Source: Diaphorobacter caeni (GTDB lineage: Bacteria > Pseudomonadota > Gammaproteobacteria > Burkholderiales > Burkholderiaceae_C). Taken from it: 64,000 nt of DNA. The notes below the pieces were generated by a model. That model was given only the letters and a program-made list of their open reading frames with translations. It was not told where the DNA came from and did no database searches. Below, one piece after another: positions 15,786-24,766 of this stretch (the first letter of the stretch is position 1; every line of letters starts with the position of its first letter). The position numbers were made by a program, and so were the translations under genes. The DNA lies in contig NZ_JADKYZ010000004.1 of the NCBI RefSeq assembly GCF_015354245.1, positions 1 through 64,000 on the forward strand, in the 5' to 3' direction.

Positions 15786-16153
15786 CTGGACAGTATTTAT
15801 CTGTCGTGTCCTTAGTGTGCCTCAATTGGCCTAGCGGACCAAGACACTACCTGTAGTGTATCCGCTGCCCTATTTATGAACTGCCTGCGAGCCGTTGCAC
15901 TCACTAGAGTTGCGTATGAAAGCTACGGTTTTATGCGGGTTGCAGCTATATTTGCCTCTATACATGCGGTGCAACCGTCATTTCCCATTGTAAGAAATGC
16001 TTAATTCGCGCTGCAGTGGTAGCGGTTGAGTTACTCCAGAGTTGCGACGAGTTTCACGAAATATTCGTCGACCTTGCCATGCGACTCAGCGACTGGATGG
16101 CTGATGATCGTGTACAAGTTCTCGTTCACCTGAGCGATCAACATGTGTTCAAC

Positions 16154-17395
16154 TTACGCGGACTTGAGTTGAACGACTTCACCGCCGCGCTTGAGTCGGT
16201 CAAGGTAGTCGGCCCATTCCCCCATCATCTTTCGGCGCTGTTCCATGAAGTCGGCGCGGTCGTAGGCCGATCCAAGCGGGCCAGATTTCCCATGCGCTAA
16301 CTGAGCTTCGATCACGTCCGCATGCATTCCTGGCAGGCGCTCAATCATCAAGGTTCTGGCCATCGCGCGGAAACCGTGAGCCGTCATCTCATCGCCTGAG
16401 TATCCAAGGCGGCGTAGAGCGGCATTGAGCGTCATATCGGACATGGGCCTACCCTCGCCCCGCGTGGATGGGAAAACGAATGTCCTATAGCCCGTGAGCG
16501 GTTGGATATATCGCAGGATTTCCACCGCCTGCGGGGCCAGCGGGACGAAGTGCGGCCTACCATTGAGCTTCTGCGCTACCGTGCGTTTCATCGAGGCCGA
16601 TGGAATGGTGAGCATCCCGGCCTCAAGATCAATCCAGCCCCATTCCATCTTCCGAATATTGGCGGGTCGCTGGAACAGCAGCGCGGACAGTTGCAGCGCG
16701 GCCTTGGTGATCGGCTGGCCGGTGTAGGTATCGAAGGCGCGCAGCAGCTCGCCCACCTTCAACGGCTCCAGCACAGCGGACATATGCTTGACCACCACAG
16801 GCTGTAATGCACCTTGCAGGTCAGGCATTGGATTTCGCTCACAGCGTCCTGTCTGGATGGCATACCGAAACACCTGCCCCGAGTTTTGACTCAGCGTGTG
16901 GGCTGCGTCTCGGTTGCCGCGATTCTCCACCTTGCGTATCGCGTTGAGCATCATGGGCGCGGTAATGTCCGTGAGCTGCATCCGGCCCACATAAGGGAAG
17001 ATGTCCTTCTCCAGCCCCCGAAGCCACTTAGCCGCGTACTTCTCACTCCAGCCGCTATTTTTCACATTGTGATATTCGCGGGCTACCGCCTCGAAAGTGT
17101 TTTCGCCCGCGACGGCCTTGGCGGCTTTTTCCGCCTGCTTCACGACGCCGGGGTCGATACCCTCCGCCAGTCGTGCTTTGGCGTCATCGCGCTTTCTTCG
17201 GGCCTGCGCCAGCGTCACCGCCGGGTAGACGCCAAGCGCCAGCGTCTTTTGCTTAGTATTGAACCGGTAGTTCAGGCGCCAGTATTTGCCCACCGCCGTG
17301 ATAAGCAAATACAAGCCACCGCCGTCGCTGTGCTTGTCCCCGGCAGGCTTGCCGGAATGCTTCGCCTGCTTGATGAATGTGTCTGATAGCGGCAT
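16154..17395 (-). CDS. P4-type tyrosine integrase
   Basis: A 413-residue integrase. Residues 1-90 form the DUF4102-type arm-binding domain (GGGLYLLITAVGKYWRLNYR, then TLALGVYPAVTLAQARRKRD). The catalytic domain shows Arg in LFQRPANIRKMEW, HGFRAMART (HxxR) and QLAHGKSGPLGSAYDRADF with the nucleophilic Tyr. Integrases of this class insert in tRNA 3' ends, and here tRNA-Arg lies 165 bases upstream of the start. TGTTGGTA at 17396-17403 abuts the ATG, and more copies follow in the promoter, so binding of the integrase or a regulator there could repress it. Confidence 0.9.
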   Translation of the reverse strand: MPLSDTFIKQAKHSGKPAGDKHSDGGGLYLLITAVGKYWRLNYRFNTKQKTLALGVYPAVTLAQARRKRDDAKARLAEGIDPGVVKQAEKAAKAVAGENTFEAVAREYHNVKNSGWSEKYAAKWLRGLEKDIFPYVGRMQLTDITAPMMLNAIRKVENRGNRDAAHTLSQNSGQVFRYAIQTGRCERNPMPDLQGALQPVVVKHMSAVLEPLKVGELLRAFDTYTGQPITKAALQLSALLFQRPANIRKMEWGWIDLEAGMLTIPSASMKRTVAQKLNGRPHFVPLAPQAVEILRYIQPLTGYRTFVFPSTRGEGRPMSDMTLNAALRRLGYSGDEMTAHGFRAMARTLMIERLPGMHADVIEAQLAHGKSGPLGSAYDRADFMEQRRKMMGEWADYLDRLKRGGEVVQLKSA

Positions 17396-17457
17396 TGTTG
17401 GTATGTGCCCATGTTGGTATGCGAGATACCAGCAAAACTACCAACAAAATGTTGGTA
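17396..17457. repeat. Integrase arm-type repeats and palindrome, right end
   Basis: TACCAGCAAAA (17427-17437) and TACCAACAAAA (17439-17449) repeat the pair found at 7961-7983 with the same 12-base period. TGTTGGTA occurs at 17396-17403, 17412-17419 and 17450-17457; the last forms an 8-3-8 palindrome with TACCAACA at 17439-17446. These are probably integrase arm sites that overlap the integrase promoter. Confidence 0.55.
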
Positions 17458-17559
17458 TGTCTATAGACGTTCTCAGACTATCTCAGACAACAAAAAGCCC
17501 GCAATGCAAGGAAACATGCGGGCTTTGGAGACTTTATTAGACTGCTTCAGATGGTGATC

Positions 17560-17635
17560 TGGCGCGGCTGGCGGGGATCGAACCCACGACCCTTGGCTTC
17601 GGAGGCCAATACTCTATCCACTGAGCTACAGCCGC
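17560..17635 (-). tRNA. tRNA-Arg (anticodon CCG)
   Basis: A complete cloverleaf can be read on the minus strand. The acceptor arms GCGGCTG / CAGCCGC are followed by discriminator G and an encoded CCA. The anticodon stem TTGGC / GCCAA holds the loop CTCCGAA with anticodon CCG, and the T-arm loop is GGTTCGATCCC. Length is 76 bases. The 3' half is the integration site of the satellite, and the insertion restores an intact gene. Confidence 0.95.
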
Positions 17636-17717
17636 GTGCTGTATGTTGTAACGAGCAAAAAAGCGCGATTGCAAGCAACCGGATCGCCGATTATGGCATG
17701 GGTCCGGGGTGTTCTTC

Positions 17718-18368
17718 TCAGGATGGAGGGCCGGAGGTGCTCACTCGCGACAGGTGGGGCGCAAAGCCCAAGCCTGACAAATAGGCATCCACTGACATAC
17801 AACCTGCATCTGTCAGAGGGAAACTCCCCTCATTCAAGACCCAGCCGTGTATGAGCCCGACAAACAACGCATGCAAACCCTGCGCCGCGATATCTGCAGG
17901 CATGGGCAGCGTCACGTTCAGTTGCAGGGCCGCCGCTCTCAGGTCGTCGGTGAACTTGGCGCGCGAGACCTCCTCGGCCTCGACGTGGCGCTCGCGAACG
18001 GCGGCGAGTTCGCCGACGTACTCCATCTTGAAGACGGCGGTGTCGAAGATCTTTCGACGGCGGTCGTCGAGCGCGACGTTCTCGAAGACATTGCGGATGG
18101 ACTTGCGGATGCGGTCCAGTGGCTCGAGGTCGCCGTACATGTCGTCGCAGATTTCGTCGAAGGGCATGCAGACGCGGTTCAGCACGGAGTTGAACACGTC
18201 CACCTTGTCCTTGAAGTGCCAGTACACCGCGCCACGCGTGGCTCCGGCACGCTGGGCGATGTCGCCCAGCGACGTGCGGGACACGCCCTTTTCGAAGAAA
18301 ACCTCTTCGGCCGCATCCAGAAGTCTGGTGCGGGTTTCATCTGCTTCTGCTTTGGTTCGCCTTGCCAT
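17718..18368 (-). CDS. TetR/AcrR-family repressor of the efflux operon
   Basis: A 216-residue regulator. The N-terminal HTH (LLDAAEEVFFEKGVSRTSLG, then DIAQRAGATRGAVYWHFKDK) is a textbook AcrR/MexR-type TetR domain. The ligand-binding part (DEICDDMYGDLEPLDRIRKS and onward) is like that of AcrR/TtgR. It is divergent from the RND pump genes and shares a 240-base promoter region with a 30-base palindromic operator. It probably represses both itself and the pump until an antibiotic, solvent or phenolic inducer binds. Confidence 0.9.
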   Translation of the reverse strand: MARRTKAEADETRTRLLDAAEEVFFEKGVSRTSLGDIAQRAGATRGAVYWHFKDKVDVFNSVLNRVCMPFDEICDDMYGDLEPLDRIRKSIRNVFENVALDDRRRKIFDTAVFKMEYVGELAAVRERHVEAEEVSRAKFTDDLRAAALQLNVTLPMPADIAAQGLHALFVGLIHGWVLNEGSFPLTDAGCMSVDAYLSGLGFAPHLSRVSTSGPPS

Positions 18369-18463
18369 GTATCGGGCCCTCTGTGAGCCAGGTCCATCTG
18401 TCTCTGTATCTGCCGGCCTTGAAAAAGCCGTTCTTTTTCGCGGGGGAAATCCCGGATGCCCTT

Positions 18464-18493
18464 AATTATACATTTATGCATGTATGTATAATT
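18464..18493. promoter_or_regulatory. TetR operator between repressor and RND operon
   Basis: Arms AATTATACAT (18464-18473) and ATGTATAATT (18484-18493) form a perfect 10-10-10 palindrome with further TACAT/ATGTA symmetry inside. AcrR/TtgR-type repressors bind such TACATnnnnnATGTA-like sites. It lies between the divergent starts at 18368 and 18612. Confidence 0.75.
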
Positions 18494-18611
18494 GCTGCAT
18501 CAAATTCGTGGGATATGGGCGACCGTGTCCGTATCCAAGGCGCCGACAGGACTCGAGAGCGCGCGCGTCGATTGATCAATCCATTAAAAAATGTCTACCG
18601 GAAGGACTTTC

Positions 18612-19916
18612 ATGCATCCCGTGTATGAAGCAAACCAGGCGGCTCCAGGCCACTCATCTCCTGTTTTTCGCCACTCCAAATCTGCAGCGATCGCGCTGAC
18701 GCTGGTTGCCGCGCTGGGCCTTTCTGCCTGCGGTGACAAGAACGCTGAACAACAACAGGCGCCTCAGGGCCAGGCCAAGCCACCGGAAGTGGGCGTGGTG
18801 ACTGCCGAGCTGCAGAACGTGCCCATCGTCTCCGACCTGCCCGGCCGCCTTGAGGCCTCGCGCGTAGCGCAAGTGCGTGCGCGTGCCGCAGGCATTGTGC
18901 AGAAGCGCACCTTCCAGGAAGGCTCGAACGTGAAGGCCGGTCAGGTGCTGTTCCAGATCGACAGCACGCCGTACAAGGCCAATCTGCAGAGCGCGCAAGC
19001 GACACTCGCGCAGGCCGAAGCCAATCTGGCGCAGGCCGCCTCCACCGCCCGCCGTTACAAGCCGCTGGTGGAGGCCAATGCCATCAGCAAGCAGGAATAC
19101 GACGTTGCGGTTGCCAACGAAAAGGCCGCCCAGGCACAGGTGGCTGCGGGCAAGGCTGCGGTGACCACGGCCAACGTGAGCCTCGGCTATGCGACGGTGA
19201 CGGCTCCGATTTCCGGGCGCATCGGCCGCGCGCTGGTGACCGAGGGTGCGCTGGTCGGCCAGGGTGACGCGACGCAGCTCGCGGTGATCCAGCAGATCAA
19301 CCCCATGTACGTGAACATCACGCAGTCGTCGTCCGAAATCCTGCGTCTGCGCGAGGCGCTCGCTCAGGGCAAGCTGTCGAGCGACGGCGCATCGGGCGCG
19401 CGGGTGAGCGTGTACACCGACGATGGCCGCAAGATGCCGCAGGAAGGCCGTCTGCTGTTCACGGACCTGACCGTGGACGAGACCACCGGCCAGGTGCAGG
19501 TGCGCGCCGAGATTCCGAACCCCGATGGCATGCTGCTGCCGGGCATGTACGTGCGCGTGAAGCTGGAGCAGGCTCAGATCGACAATGCGATGCTGATCCC
19601 GCAGCAGTCCGTCACCCGCAACGAGAAGGGCAACTTCGTGATGGTGGTGGCCGAGGACGGCTCCGTCAGCCCGCGCCCCGTGCAGATCAGCCAGTCGCAG
19701 GGCACGAACTGGATCGTGACGTCGGGCCTGAAGGCCGGCGAAAAGGTCATGGTCGATGGTCTGGTGAAGGTCGGCATGGGCGCCAAGAAGGTGACGCCGG
19801 TGCCATGGACCGGCTCATCGCAGCCTGCCGCGCAGCCACAACAGCCCGCAAGCGCCGCGGCGGCACCCGCCTCCGCAGCGTCGGGCCCTGCCGCAGCCGC
19901 TTCTTCCGGCAAGTAA
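18612..19916 (+). CDS. RND efflux periplasmic adaptor (AcrA/MexA type)
   Basis: A 434-residue membrane-fusion lipoprotein starting at 18612 (MHPVYEANQA), with GGAAGGA about 5 bases upstream. The signal ends in lipobox LGLSAC. The lipoyl half-motif VRARAAGIVQKRTFQEGSNV, the coiled-coil hairpin (LAQAEANLAQAASTARRYKP), the second lipoyl half SLGYATVTAPISGRIGRALV and the beta-barrel section (RAEIPNPDGMLLPGMYVRVK) all appear in the right order. The C terminus is an Ala/Pro-rich tail. It bridges the inner-membrane pump and the outer-membrane channel encoded next. Confidence 0.93.
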   Translation: MHPVYEANQAAPGHSSPVFRHSKSAAIALTLVAALGLSACGDKNAEQQQAPQGQAKPPEVGVVTAELQNVPIVSDLPGRLEASRVAQVRARAAGIVQKRTFQEGSNVKAGQVLFQIDSTPYKANLQSAQATLAQAEANLAQAASTARRYKPLVEANAISKQEYDVAVANEKAAQAQVAAGKAAVTTANVSLGYATVTAPISGRIGRALVTEGALVGQGDATQLAVIQQINPMYVNITQSSSEILRLREALAQGKLSSDGASGARVSVYTDDGRKMPQEGRLLFTDLTVDETTGQVQVRAEIPNPDGMLLPGMYVRVKLEQAQIDNAMLIPQQSVTRNEKGNFVMVVAEDGSVSPRPVQISQSQGTNWIVTSGLKAGEKVMVDGLVKVGMGAKKVTPVPWTGSSQPAAQPQQPASAAAAPASAASGPAAAASSGK

Positions 19917-19931
19917 TCGGAACGACCTCAC

Positions 19932-22900
19932 ATGTCGAAGTTTTTTATCCACAGACCCATCTTTGCATGGGTGATCGCCATTTTTGTGGTGCTGTTCGGT
20001 ATTGTGTCGATCACACAGTTGCCGGTGGCACAGTTCCCGTCCGTGGCGCCGCCGACCATCACGGTGACGGCCACCTATCCGGGAGCCACGTCCGAGACCA
20101 TGACCGACTCGGTGCTTCAGCTCATCGAGCGTGAAATCAACGGCGCCACCGGTCTCATGTACATGGAGACCAAGGCGCCCGCCGGCGGCCAGGGCACTCT
20201 GACCGTGACCTTCCAGCCGGGCACCGACCCCGATCTGGCTCAGGTGGACGTGCAGAACCGTCTGTCGCGCGCGTTGCCGCGTCTGCCCTCCGTGGTGCAG
20301 TCGCTGGGCGTGCGCGTCGACAAGGCGATGAGCAACTTCCTGATGATTCTGGCGTTCCAGTCCACCGATGGCTCCACCGCGCGTGACGACATCGCCGACT
20401 ACGTGAACCGCAACGTGCTGCCTGAAATCCAGCGTCTGGAAGGCGTCGGCAAGGCGCAGCTCTTCGCTTCCGGCCGCGCGATGCGCATCTGGGTCGATCC
20501 CGCCAAACTACAGGGCTACGGCCTGTCGATCGCTTCGGTGAACGCGGCCATCGCGGCGCAGAACCAGCAGATCTCCGGCGGTGCGCTGGGCGATGCACCT
20601 TCGATTCCCGGCACCACCATGAGCGCCACGATCGTGGTGCCAGGCCAGCTCACGACGCCCGAAGAATTCGGCAACGTGGTGCTGCGCTCCAACGCCAATG
20701 GCTCGACCGTGCGCATCAAGGATGTGGCGCGCGTGGAGCTGGGCATCGAGAACTACAGCTTCAACTCGCGTCTGGATGGCAAGCCTGCGATCGCCATGGC
20801 CGTGCAGCTCACCTCGACCGCCAACGCCATGGCCACCGCCAAGCTGGTCACCACCAAGATGGACGAGCTCGCCCCCTTCCTGCCTGCGGGCGTGAAGTGG
20901 TCGGCCCCGTACGACACCTCCAAATTCGTGAAGATCTCCATCGAGAAGGTGGTTCACACGCTGCTTGAAGCCATCGTGCTGGTGTTCATCGTGATGCTGA
21001 TCTTCCTGCAGAACATCCGCTACACGCTGATCCCGACCATCGTGGTGCCCATCGCGTTGCTCGGCACTTTCGCAGTGATGCTGCTCGCGGGGCTGACCAT
21101 CAACATTCTGGCGATGTTCGCCATGGTGCTGGTGATCGGTATCGTGGTGGACGATGCCATCGTGGTGGTGGAAAACGTCGAGCGGATCATGTCCGAAGAA
21201 GGCATTCCGCCCAAGGAAGCCACGATCAAGGCCATGGGCCAGATTCAGGGCGCCGTCGTCGGCATCACCGTGATTCTGGTGACCGTGTTCATTCCGCTGG
21301 CGCTGTTCAGCGGCGCGACCGGCAACATCTACCGCCAGTTCTCGCTGGTGATGGCGATCTCGATCTTCTTCTCGGGCTTCTTCGCGCTCACGCTGACACC
21401 GGCGCTTTGCGCGACCATGCTCAAGCCGATCGCCAAGGGCCATGCGCACGACAAGAAGACCGGCCTGCTCGGCCCCTTCTACAACTGGTTCAACCGCAAC
21501 TTCGACAAGGGCGCCAAGCAATACCACCGCGCGGTGGGTGGCGTGCTGCGCCGTTCGCTGCAGTCGCTGGCGGTGTTCGCGCTGGTGGTCGTGGGCGTGG
21601 TGTTCCTGTTCATGCGCATGCCAACCTCCTTCCTGCCCACGGAAGATCAGGGTTACGTGATCTCGCTGGTGCAACTGCCGCCGGGTGCGACGCAGGAGCG
21701 GACCAGCAAGACGATGGCCGAGCTGGAAGACTACGTGCTCCAGCAGCCTGAAACCGATCACATCGTGAGCATTCTGGGCTTCAGCTTCTCGGGCACCGGC
21801 CAGAACATGGGTCTGGCGTTCACCACCCTCAAGGACTGGTCCGAGCGCTCCGGCCCCGGCCAGGACGCCAACACGTTCGCGGGCAAGTCCATGGGCGCGC
21901 TGTCCAAGGTGCGTGACGGTTTCATCTACACGCTGGTGCCGCCCTCCATCCCTGAACTGGGAACCAGCGACGGCTTCACCTTCCGTCTGCAGGACCGTGG
22001 AAACAAGGGCCATGCGGCGCTTGTGGCCGCCCGCAACGAACTGATGGCCAAGGCCAATCAAAGCCCGATCCTCACGGGCGTGCGCTTTGACGGCGTGGAC
22101 GACGCTCCCCAGTGGCAGGTCGACATCAACCGCGACGCGGTTGCCGCACAGCGCGTGAGCATGGGCGACCTGTCCAGCACGCTGGCGACGGCGCTGGGTT
22201 CCTCGAACTCCACCGACTTCCCCAACAAGGGCTACATGCAGCGCGTGACGATCCAGGCCGATGCGGGTCGCCGCATGCTGCCCGAGGACGTGATGCGCCT
22301 GACCGTGCCCAACGCGGAAGGCAAGCTCGTGGAACTCTCGACGATGGTGACCGCCAAGTGGATCACCGGCCCGATGCAGGTGACACGCTACAACGGCTAT
22401 ACGTCGATGAGCATCACCGGCTCCGCCAAGAAGCCCTACACCAGCGGTCAGGCCATGGAAGAGATGCAGAAGCTGGCTTCCGAGCTGCCCGAAGGCTTCG
22501 GCTTCGAGTGGACTGGTCAGTCGCTGGATGAACGCAAGGCGGGCTCCTCGGCCATGTACCTGTACGCGTTCTCGATCCTCGCCGTGTTCCTGTGTCTGGC
22601 GGCGCTGTACGAAAGCTGGTCGATCCCGCTGTCCGTGCTGCTGGTGGTGCCGCTCGGCGTGTTCGGCGCGCTGGTCGGCATGCTGCTGCGCAACATGCCC
22701 AACGACATCTATTTCCAGGTGGCGCTGATCACGGTGATCGGCCTGTCGGCGAAGAACGCGATTCTGATCATCGAGTTCGCGAAGGACCTGCATGCGCAGG
22801 GCATGAGCGCGTTCGATGCCGCGCTCGAAGCCGCGCACCTGCGATTCCGACCGATTCTGATGACCTCGCTCGCGTTCATTCTGGGCGTGGTGCCGCTGTA

Positions 22901-23114
22901 CATCGCCTCGGGCGCCAGCGCCGCTAGCCAGCAGGCCATCGGCACCGGCGTGTTCTGGGGCATGATGATCGGCACGCCGCTCTCCGTGTTTCTGGTTCCG
23001 GTGTTCTTCGTGGTGGTCTTCAAGCTGTTCGGCAAGAAAGAAAAGCAGGATCTGCCAGCGCAAAATAATGGCAACAACACCATTGCCGCCCCGGGAGGCT
23101 CACACCATGAATAA
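19932..23114 (+). CDS. RND multidrug efflux permease (AcrB/MexB, HAE1 family)
   Basis: A 1,060-residue inner-membrane transporter, full length for the family. It starts MSKFFIHRPIFAWVIAIFVV. The TM4 proton-relay pair is in VIGIVVDDAIVVVENVERIM. Large periplasmic porter loops follow TM1 and TM7. It works as a trimer exporting drugs and other amphiphiles with proton import. It lies 15 bases after the adaptor and its stop overlaps the start of the outer-membrane factor gene by 8 bases, so the three are one operon. Substrates cannot be predicted from sequence; the phenolic-rich lifestyle suggested by the neighbouring catabolic genes may be relevant. Confidence 0.95.
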   Translation: MSKFFIHRPIFAWVIAIFVVLFGIVSITQLPVAQFPSVAPPTITVTATYPGATSETMTDSVLQLIEREINGATGLMYMETKAPAGGQGTLTVTFQPGTDPDLAQVDVQNRLSRALPRLPSVVQSLGVRVDKAMSNFLMILAFQSTDGSTARDDIADYVNRNVLPEIQRLEGVGKAQLFASGRAMRIWVDPAKLQGYGLSIASVNAAIAAQNQQISGGALGDAPSIPGTTMSATIVVPGQLTTPEEFGNVVLRSNANGSTVRIKDVARVELGIENYSFNSRLDGKPAIAMAVQLTSTANAMATAKLVTTKMDELAPFLPAGVKWSAPYDTSKFVKISIEKVVHTLLEAIVLVFIVMLIFLQNIRYTLIPTIVVPIALLGTFAVMLLAGLTINILAMFAMVLVIGIVVDDAIVVVENVERIMSEEGIPPKEATIKAMGQIQGAVVGITVILVTVFIPLALFSGATGNIYRQFSLVMAISIFFSGFFALTLTPALCATMLKPIAKGHAHDKKTGLLGPFYNWFNRNFDKGAKQYHRAVGGVLRRSLQSLAVFALVVVGVVFLFMRMPTSFLPTEDQGYVISLVQLPPGATQERTSKTMAELEDYVLQQPETDHIVSILGFSFSGTGQNMGLAFTTLKDWSERSGPGQDANTFAGKSMGALSKVRDGFIYTLVPPSIPELGTSDGFTFRLQDRGNKGHAALVAARNELMAKANQSPILTGVRFDGVDDAPQWQVDINRDAVAAQRVSMGDLSSTLATALGSSNSTDFPNKGYMQRVTIQADAGRRMLPEDVMRLTVPNAEGKLVELSTMVTAKWITGPMQVTRYNGYTSMSITGSAKKPYTSGQAMEEMQKLASELPEGFGFEWTGQSLDERKAGSSAMYLYAFSILAVFLCLAALYESWSIPLSVLLVVPLGVFGALVGMLLRNMPNDIYFQVALITVIGLSAKNAILIIEFAKDLHAQGMSAFDAALEAAHLRFRPILMTSLAFILGVVPLYIASGASAASQQAIGTGVFWGMMIGTPLSVFLVPVFFVVVFKLFGKKEKQDLPAQNNGNNTIAAPGGSHHE

Positions 23115-24564
23115 CAAAAGACTCGTTCCCACGCTGCTGGCCGTCGCGCTGATGGCGACGGGCTGCTCGTTCATTCCAACAATGGGCAAGTCCGACCTGC
23201 CCGTGGCCGATCAATACCCGATCGCCACGGCGGCGACCAACACGCCTGCCGCCGACATTCCGTGGAAGAGCTTCTACACCGACACGCGCCTGCAGCAGAT
23301 TATCGATCTCGCGCTCGAGAACAACCGCGACCTGCGGGTGGCGGTGCTCAACATCGACAAGGCCCGCGCGGCCTACGACATCCAGGGCGCCGCCCTGTAT
23401 CCGGAAGTCGGCGTGAGCGCCTCCGCCACGCGTGCGCCCAGCCAGTTGACCGGTCAGTACACGAACAGCTACACCGTGGGCCTCGCCACCGCCAGCTGGG
23501 AGATTGATTTCTGGGGCCGCATCCGCAGCCTCAAGGATCAGGCACTGGCCCAGTACCTCGCCACCGAGGAAGGCCGCAAGGCCACGCAGATCACGCTGAT
23601 CGCCTCGGTCGCCAACACCTGGCTCGGCCTGCAGGCCGACGAGGAGCTGCTCGAGATCTCGCGCAGCACGCTGAAGACGCGCGAGGAGTCGATCAAGCTG
23701 GCCAAGCTCCGCTTTGACGCGGGCGCCGCCTCCGAGCTCGACTTCCGTCAGGCACAGACGCTGACGGAGACCGCCCGCGCCACGCTCGCGGCCCAGACGC
23801 GCCAGCGCGATCTGGACATCAACGCGCTGACGCTGCTGGTCGGTGGCCAGGTGCCGCAGGAACTGCTCACCAGCCTCAAGGGCAGGAAGCTGACCGACCT
23901 GCCCGCGCTCGCGGACGTGCCGGCGGGTCTTCCGTCCGACCTGCTGCTGCGCCGCCCCGACATCCGCTCGGCCGAGCAGCAGATGATCGCCGCCAACGCC
24001 AACATCGGCGCGGCGCGCGCACTGTTCTTCCCGAACATCTCGCTGACCGCCTCGGCCGGTTTCGCCAACACCGAAATCTCGGACCTGTTCCAGTCGGGCT
24101 CCAAGTACTTCAGCATCGGTCCCTCGCTGTACCTGCCGATCTTCACGGCGGGCCGCAACCAGGCCAACCTCGAAGTGGCCGAGGTCAGCAAGAAGATTGC
24201 TGCGGCGCAATATGAAAAGTCGATCCAGACTGCCTTCCGCGAGGTCTCGGACTCGTTGGTCAGCCGCCGCACGCTGGTCGATCAGCTCAAGGCGCAGCAG
24301 GCCCAGGTCGACGCCGTGAGCGCCCAGTTCAAGCTGTCCGACCTGCGCTACCGCAACGGCGTGTCCAGCTATCTGGACCTGCTCGACGCCCAGCGCACCC
24401 TGTTCACCGCCGAGCAGGCCGTGGTGCAGGTGCGGCTGGCACTGGTGCAGAACCAGGTCAACCTCTACAAGGTCCTCGGCGGCGGCTGGAGCCCGGAGGA
24501 CGACCGCGCGGCAGCGCAATCCGCCCGTGCGACGGGCAAAGAAGCCGACAAGACTGTTCAGTAA
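23107..24564 (+). CDS. Outer-membrane efflux lipoprotein (OprM/NodT type)
   Basis: A 485-residue TolC-family protein starting at 23107 (MNNKRLVPTL); the GGGAGG upstream lies inside the end of the permease gene. The signal ends in lipobox MATGC. Two repeats of the TolC fold are visible: ALENNRDLRVAVLNIDKARA (first) and RPDIRSAEQQMIAANANIGA (second), with the equatorial SYTVGLATASWEIDFWGRIR and the IGPSLYLPIFTAGRNQANLE strands. It forms the trimeric exit duct of the pump. Confidence 0.93.
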   Translation: MNNKRLVPTLLAVALMATGCSFIPTMGKSDLPVADQYPIATAATNTPAADIPWKSFYTDTRLQQIIDLALENNRDLRVAVLNIDKARAAYDIQGAALYPEVGVSASATRAPSQLTGQYTNSYTVGLATASWEIDFWGRIRSLKDQALAQYLATEEGRKATQITLIASVANTWLGLQADEELLEISRSTLKTREESIKLAKLRFDAGAASELDFRQAQTLTETARATLAAQTRQRDLDINALTLLVGGQVPQELLTSLKGRKLTDLPALADVPAGLPSDLLLRRPDIRSAEQQMIAANANIGAARALFFPNISLTASAGFANTEISDLFQSGSKYFSIGPSLYLPIFTAGRNQANLEVAEVSKKIAAAQYEKSIQTAFREVSDSLVSRRTLVDQLKAQQAQVDAVSAQFKLSDLRYRNGVSSYLDLLDAQRTLFTAEQAVVQVRLALVQNQVNLYKVLGGGWSPEDDRAAAQSARATGKEADKTVQ

Positions 24565-24597
24565 TTCGCACTGAATATTGCGGCTTCAATTGATTAA

Positions 24598-24620
24598 GGG
24601 CGCCTCGGCGCCCTTTTCTT
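24598..24620 (+). terminator. Terminator of the RND operon
   Basis: GGGCGCC-TC-GGCGCCC stem followed by TTTTCTTT, 33 bases after the stop of the outer-membrane factor gene. Confidence 0.8.
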
Positions 24621-24766
24621 TGGCATTTAAGTGTTGCTGAATTGACTCAACGCAAGCCAATTCCGCGCCCAACGTCAACCCGGAACTTCGCCCGGTGGCC
24701 TTCGAAAGTCCCGTCTATATAATCATTGGATAACTTTAGTTCGATAACGCTGAGACTGAGGACCCC

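Larger units (their letters stand above)
7890..17579. mobile_element. Phage satellite (PICI/P4-like) integrated in tRNA-Arg(CCG)
   Basis: The element runs about 9.7 kb between a 14-base copy of the tRNA 3' core at 7890-7903 and the tRNA itself. Reading inward from the tRNA it has a P4-type integrase, a 500-base control region, an AlpA-like regulator, small proteins, an Ash/Icd-like protein, a DUF3102 protein, a Toprim primase, a RepA-like helicase, a TubC-domain protein, an HTH protein and an HK97 capsid protein. Then comes an unknown gene and, on the other strand, a BamE-like lipoprotein. There are no terminase, portal, protease, tail or lysis genes, so it cannot form particles alone. This gene set fits phage-inducible islands and P4-like satellites as families; the carriage of only a capsid gene is unusual. 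Confidence 0.75.

Noticed and set aside
20508-23063. 851-codon open frame antisense to the RND permease
   Set aside because: Composition-driven shadow: rich in His/Arg/Gln/Glu with no fold, no ribosome-binding site, and entirely inside a clear permease gene on the other strand.
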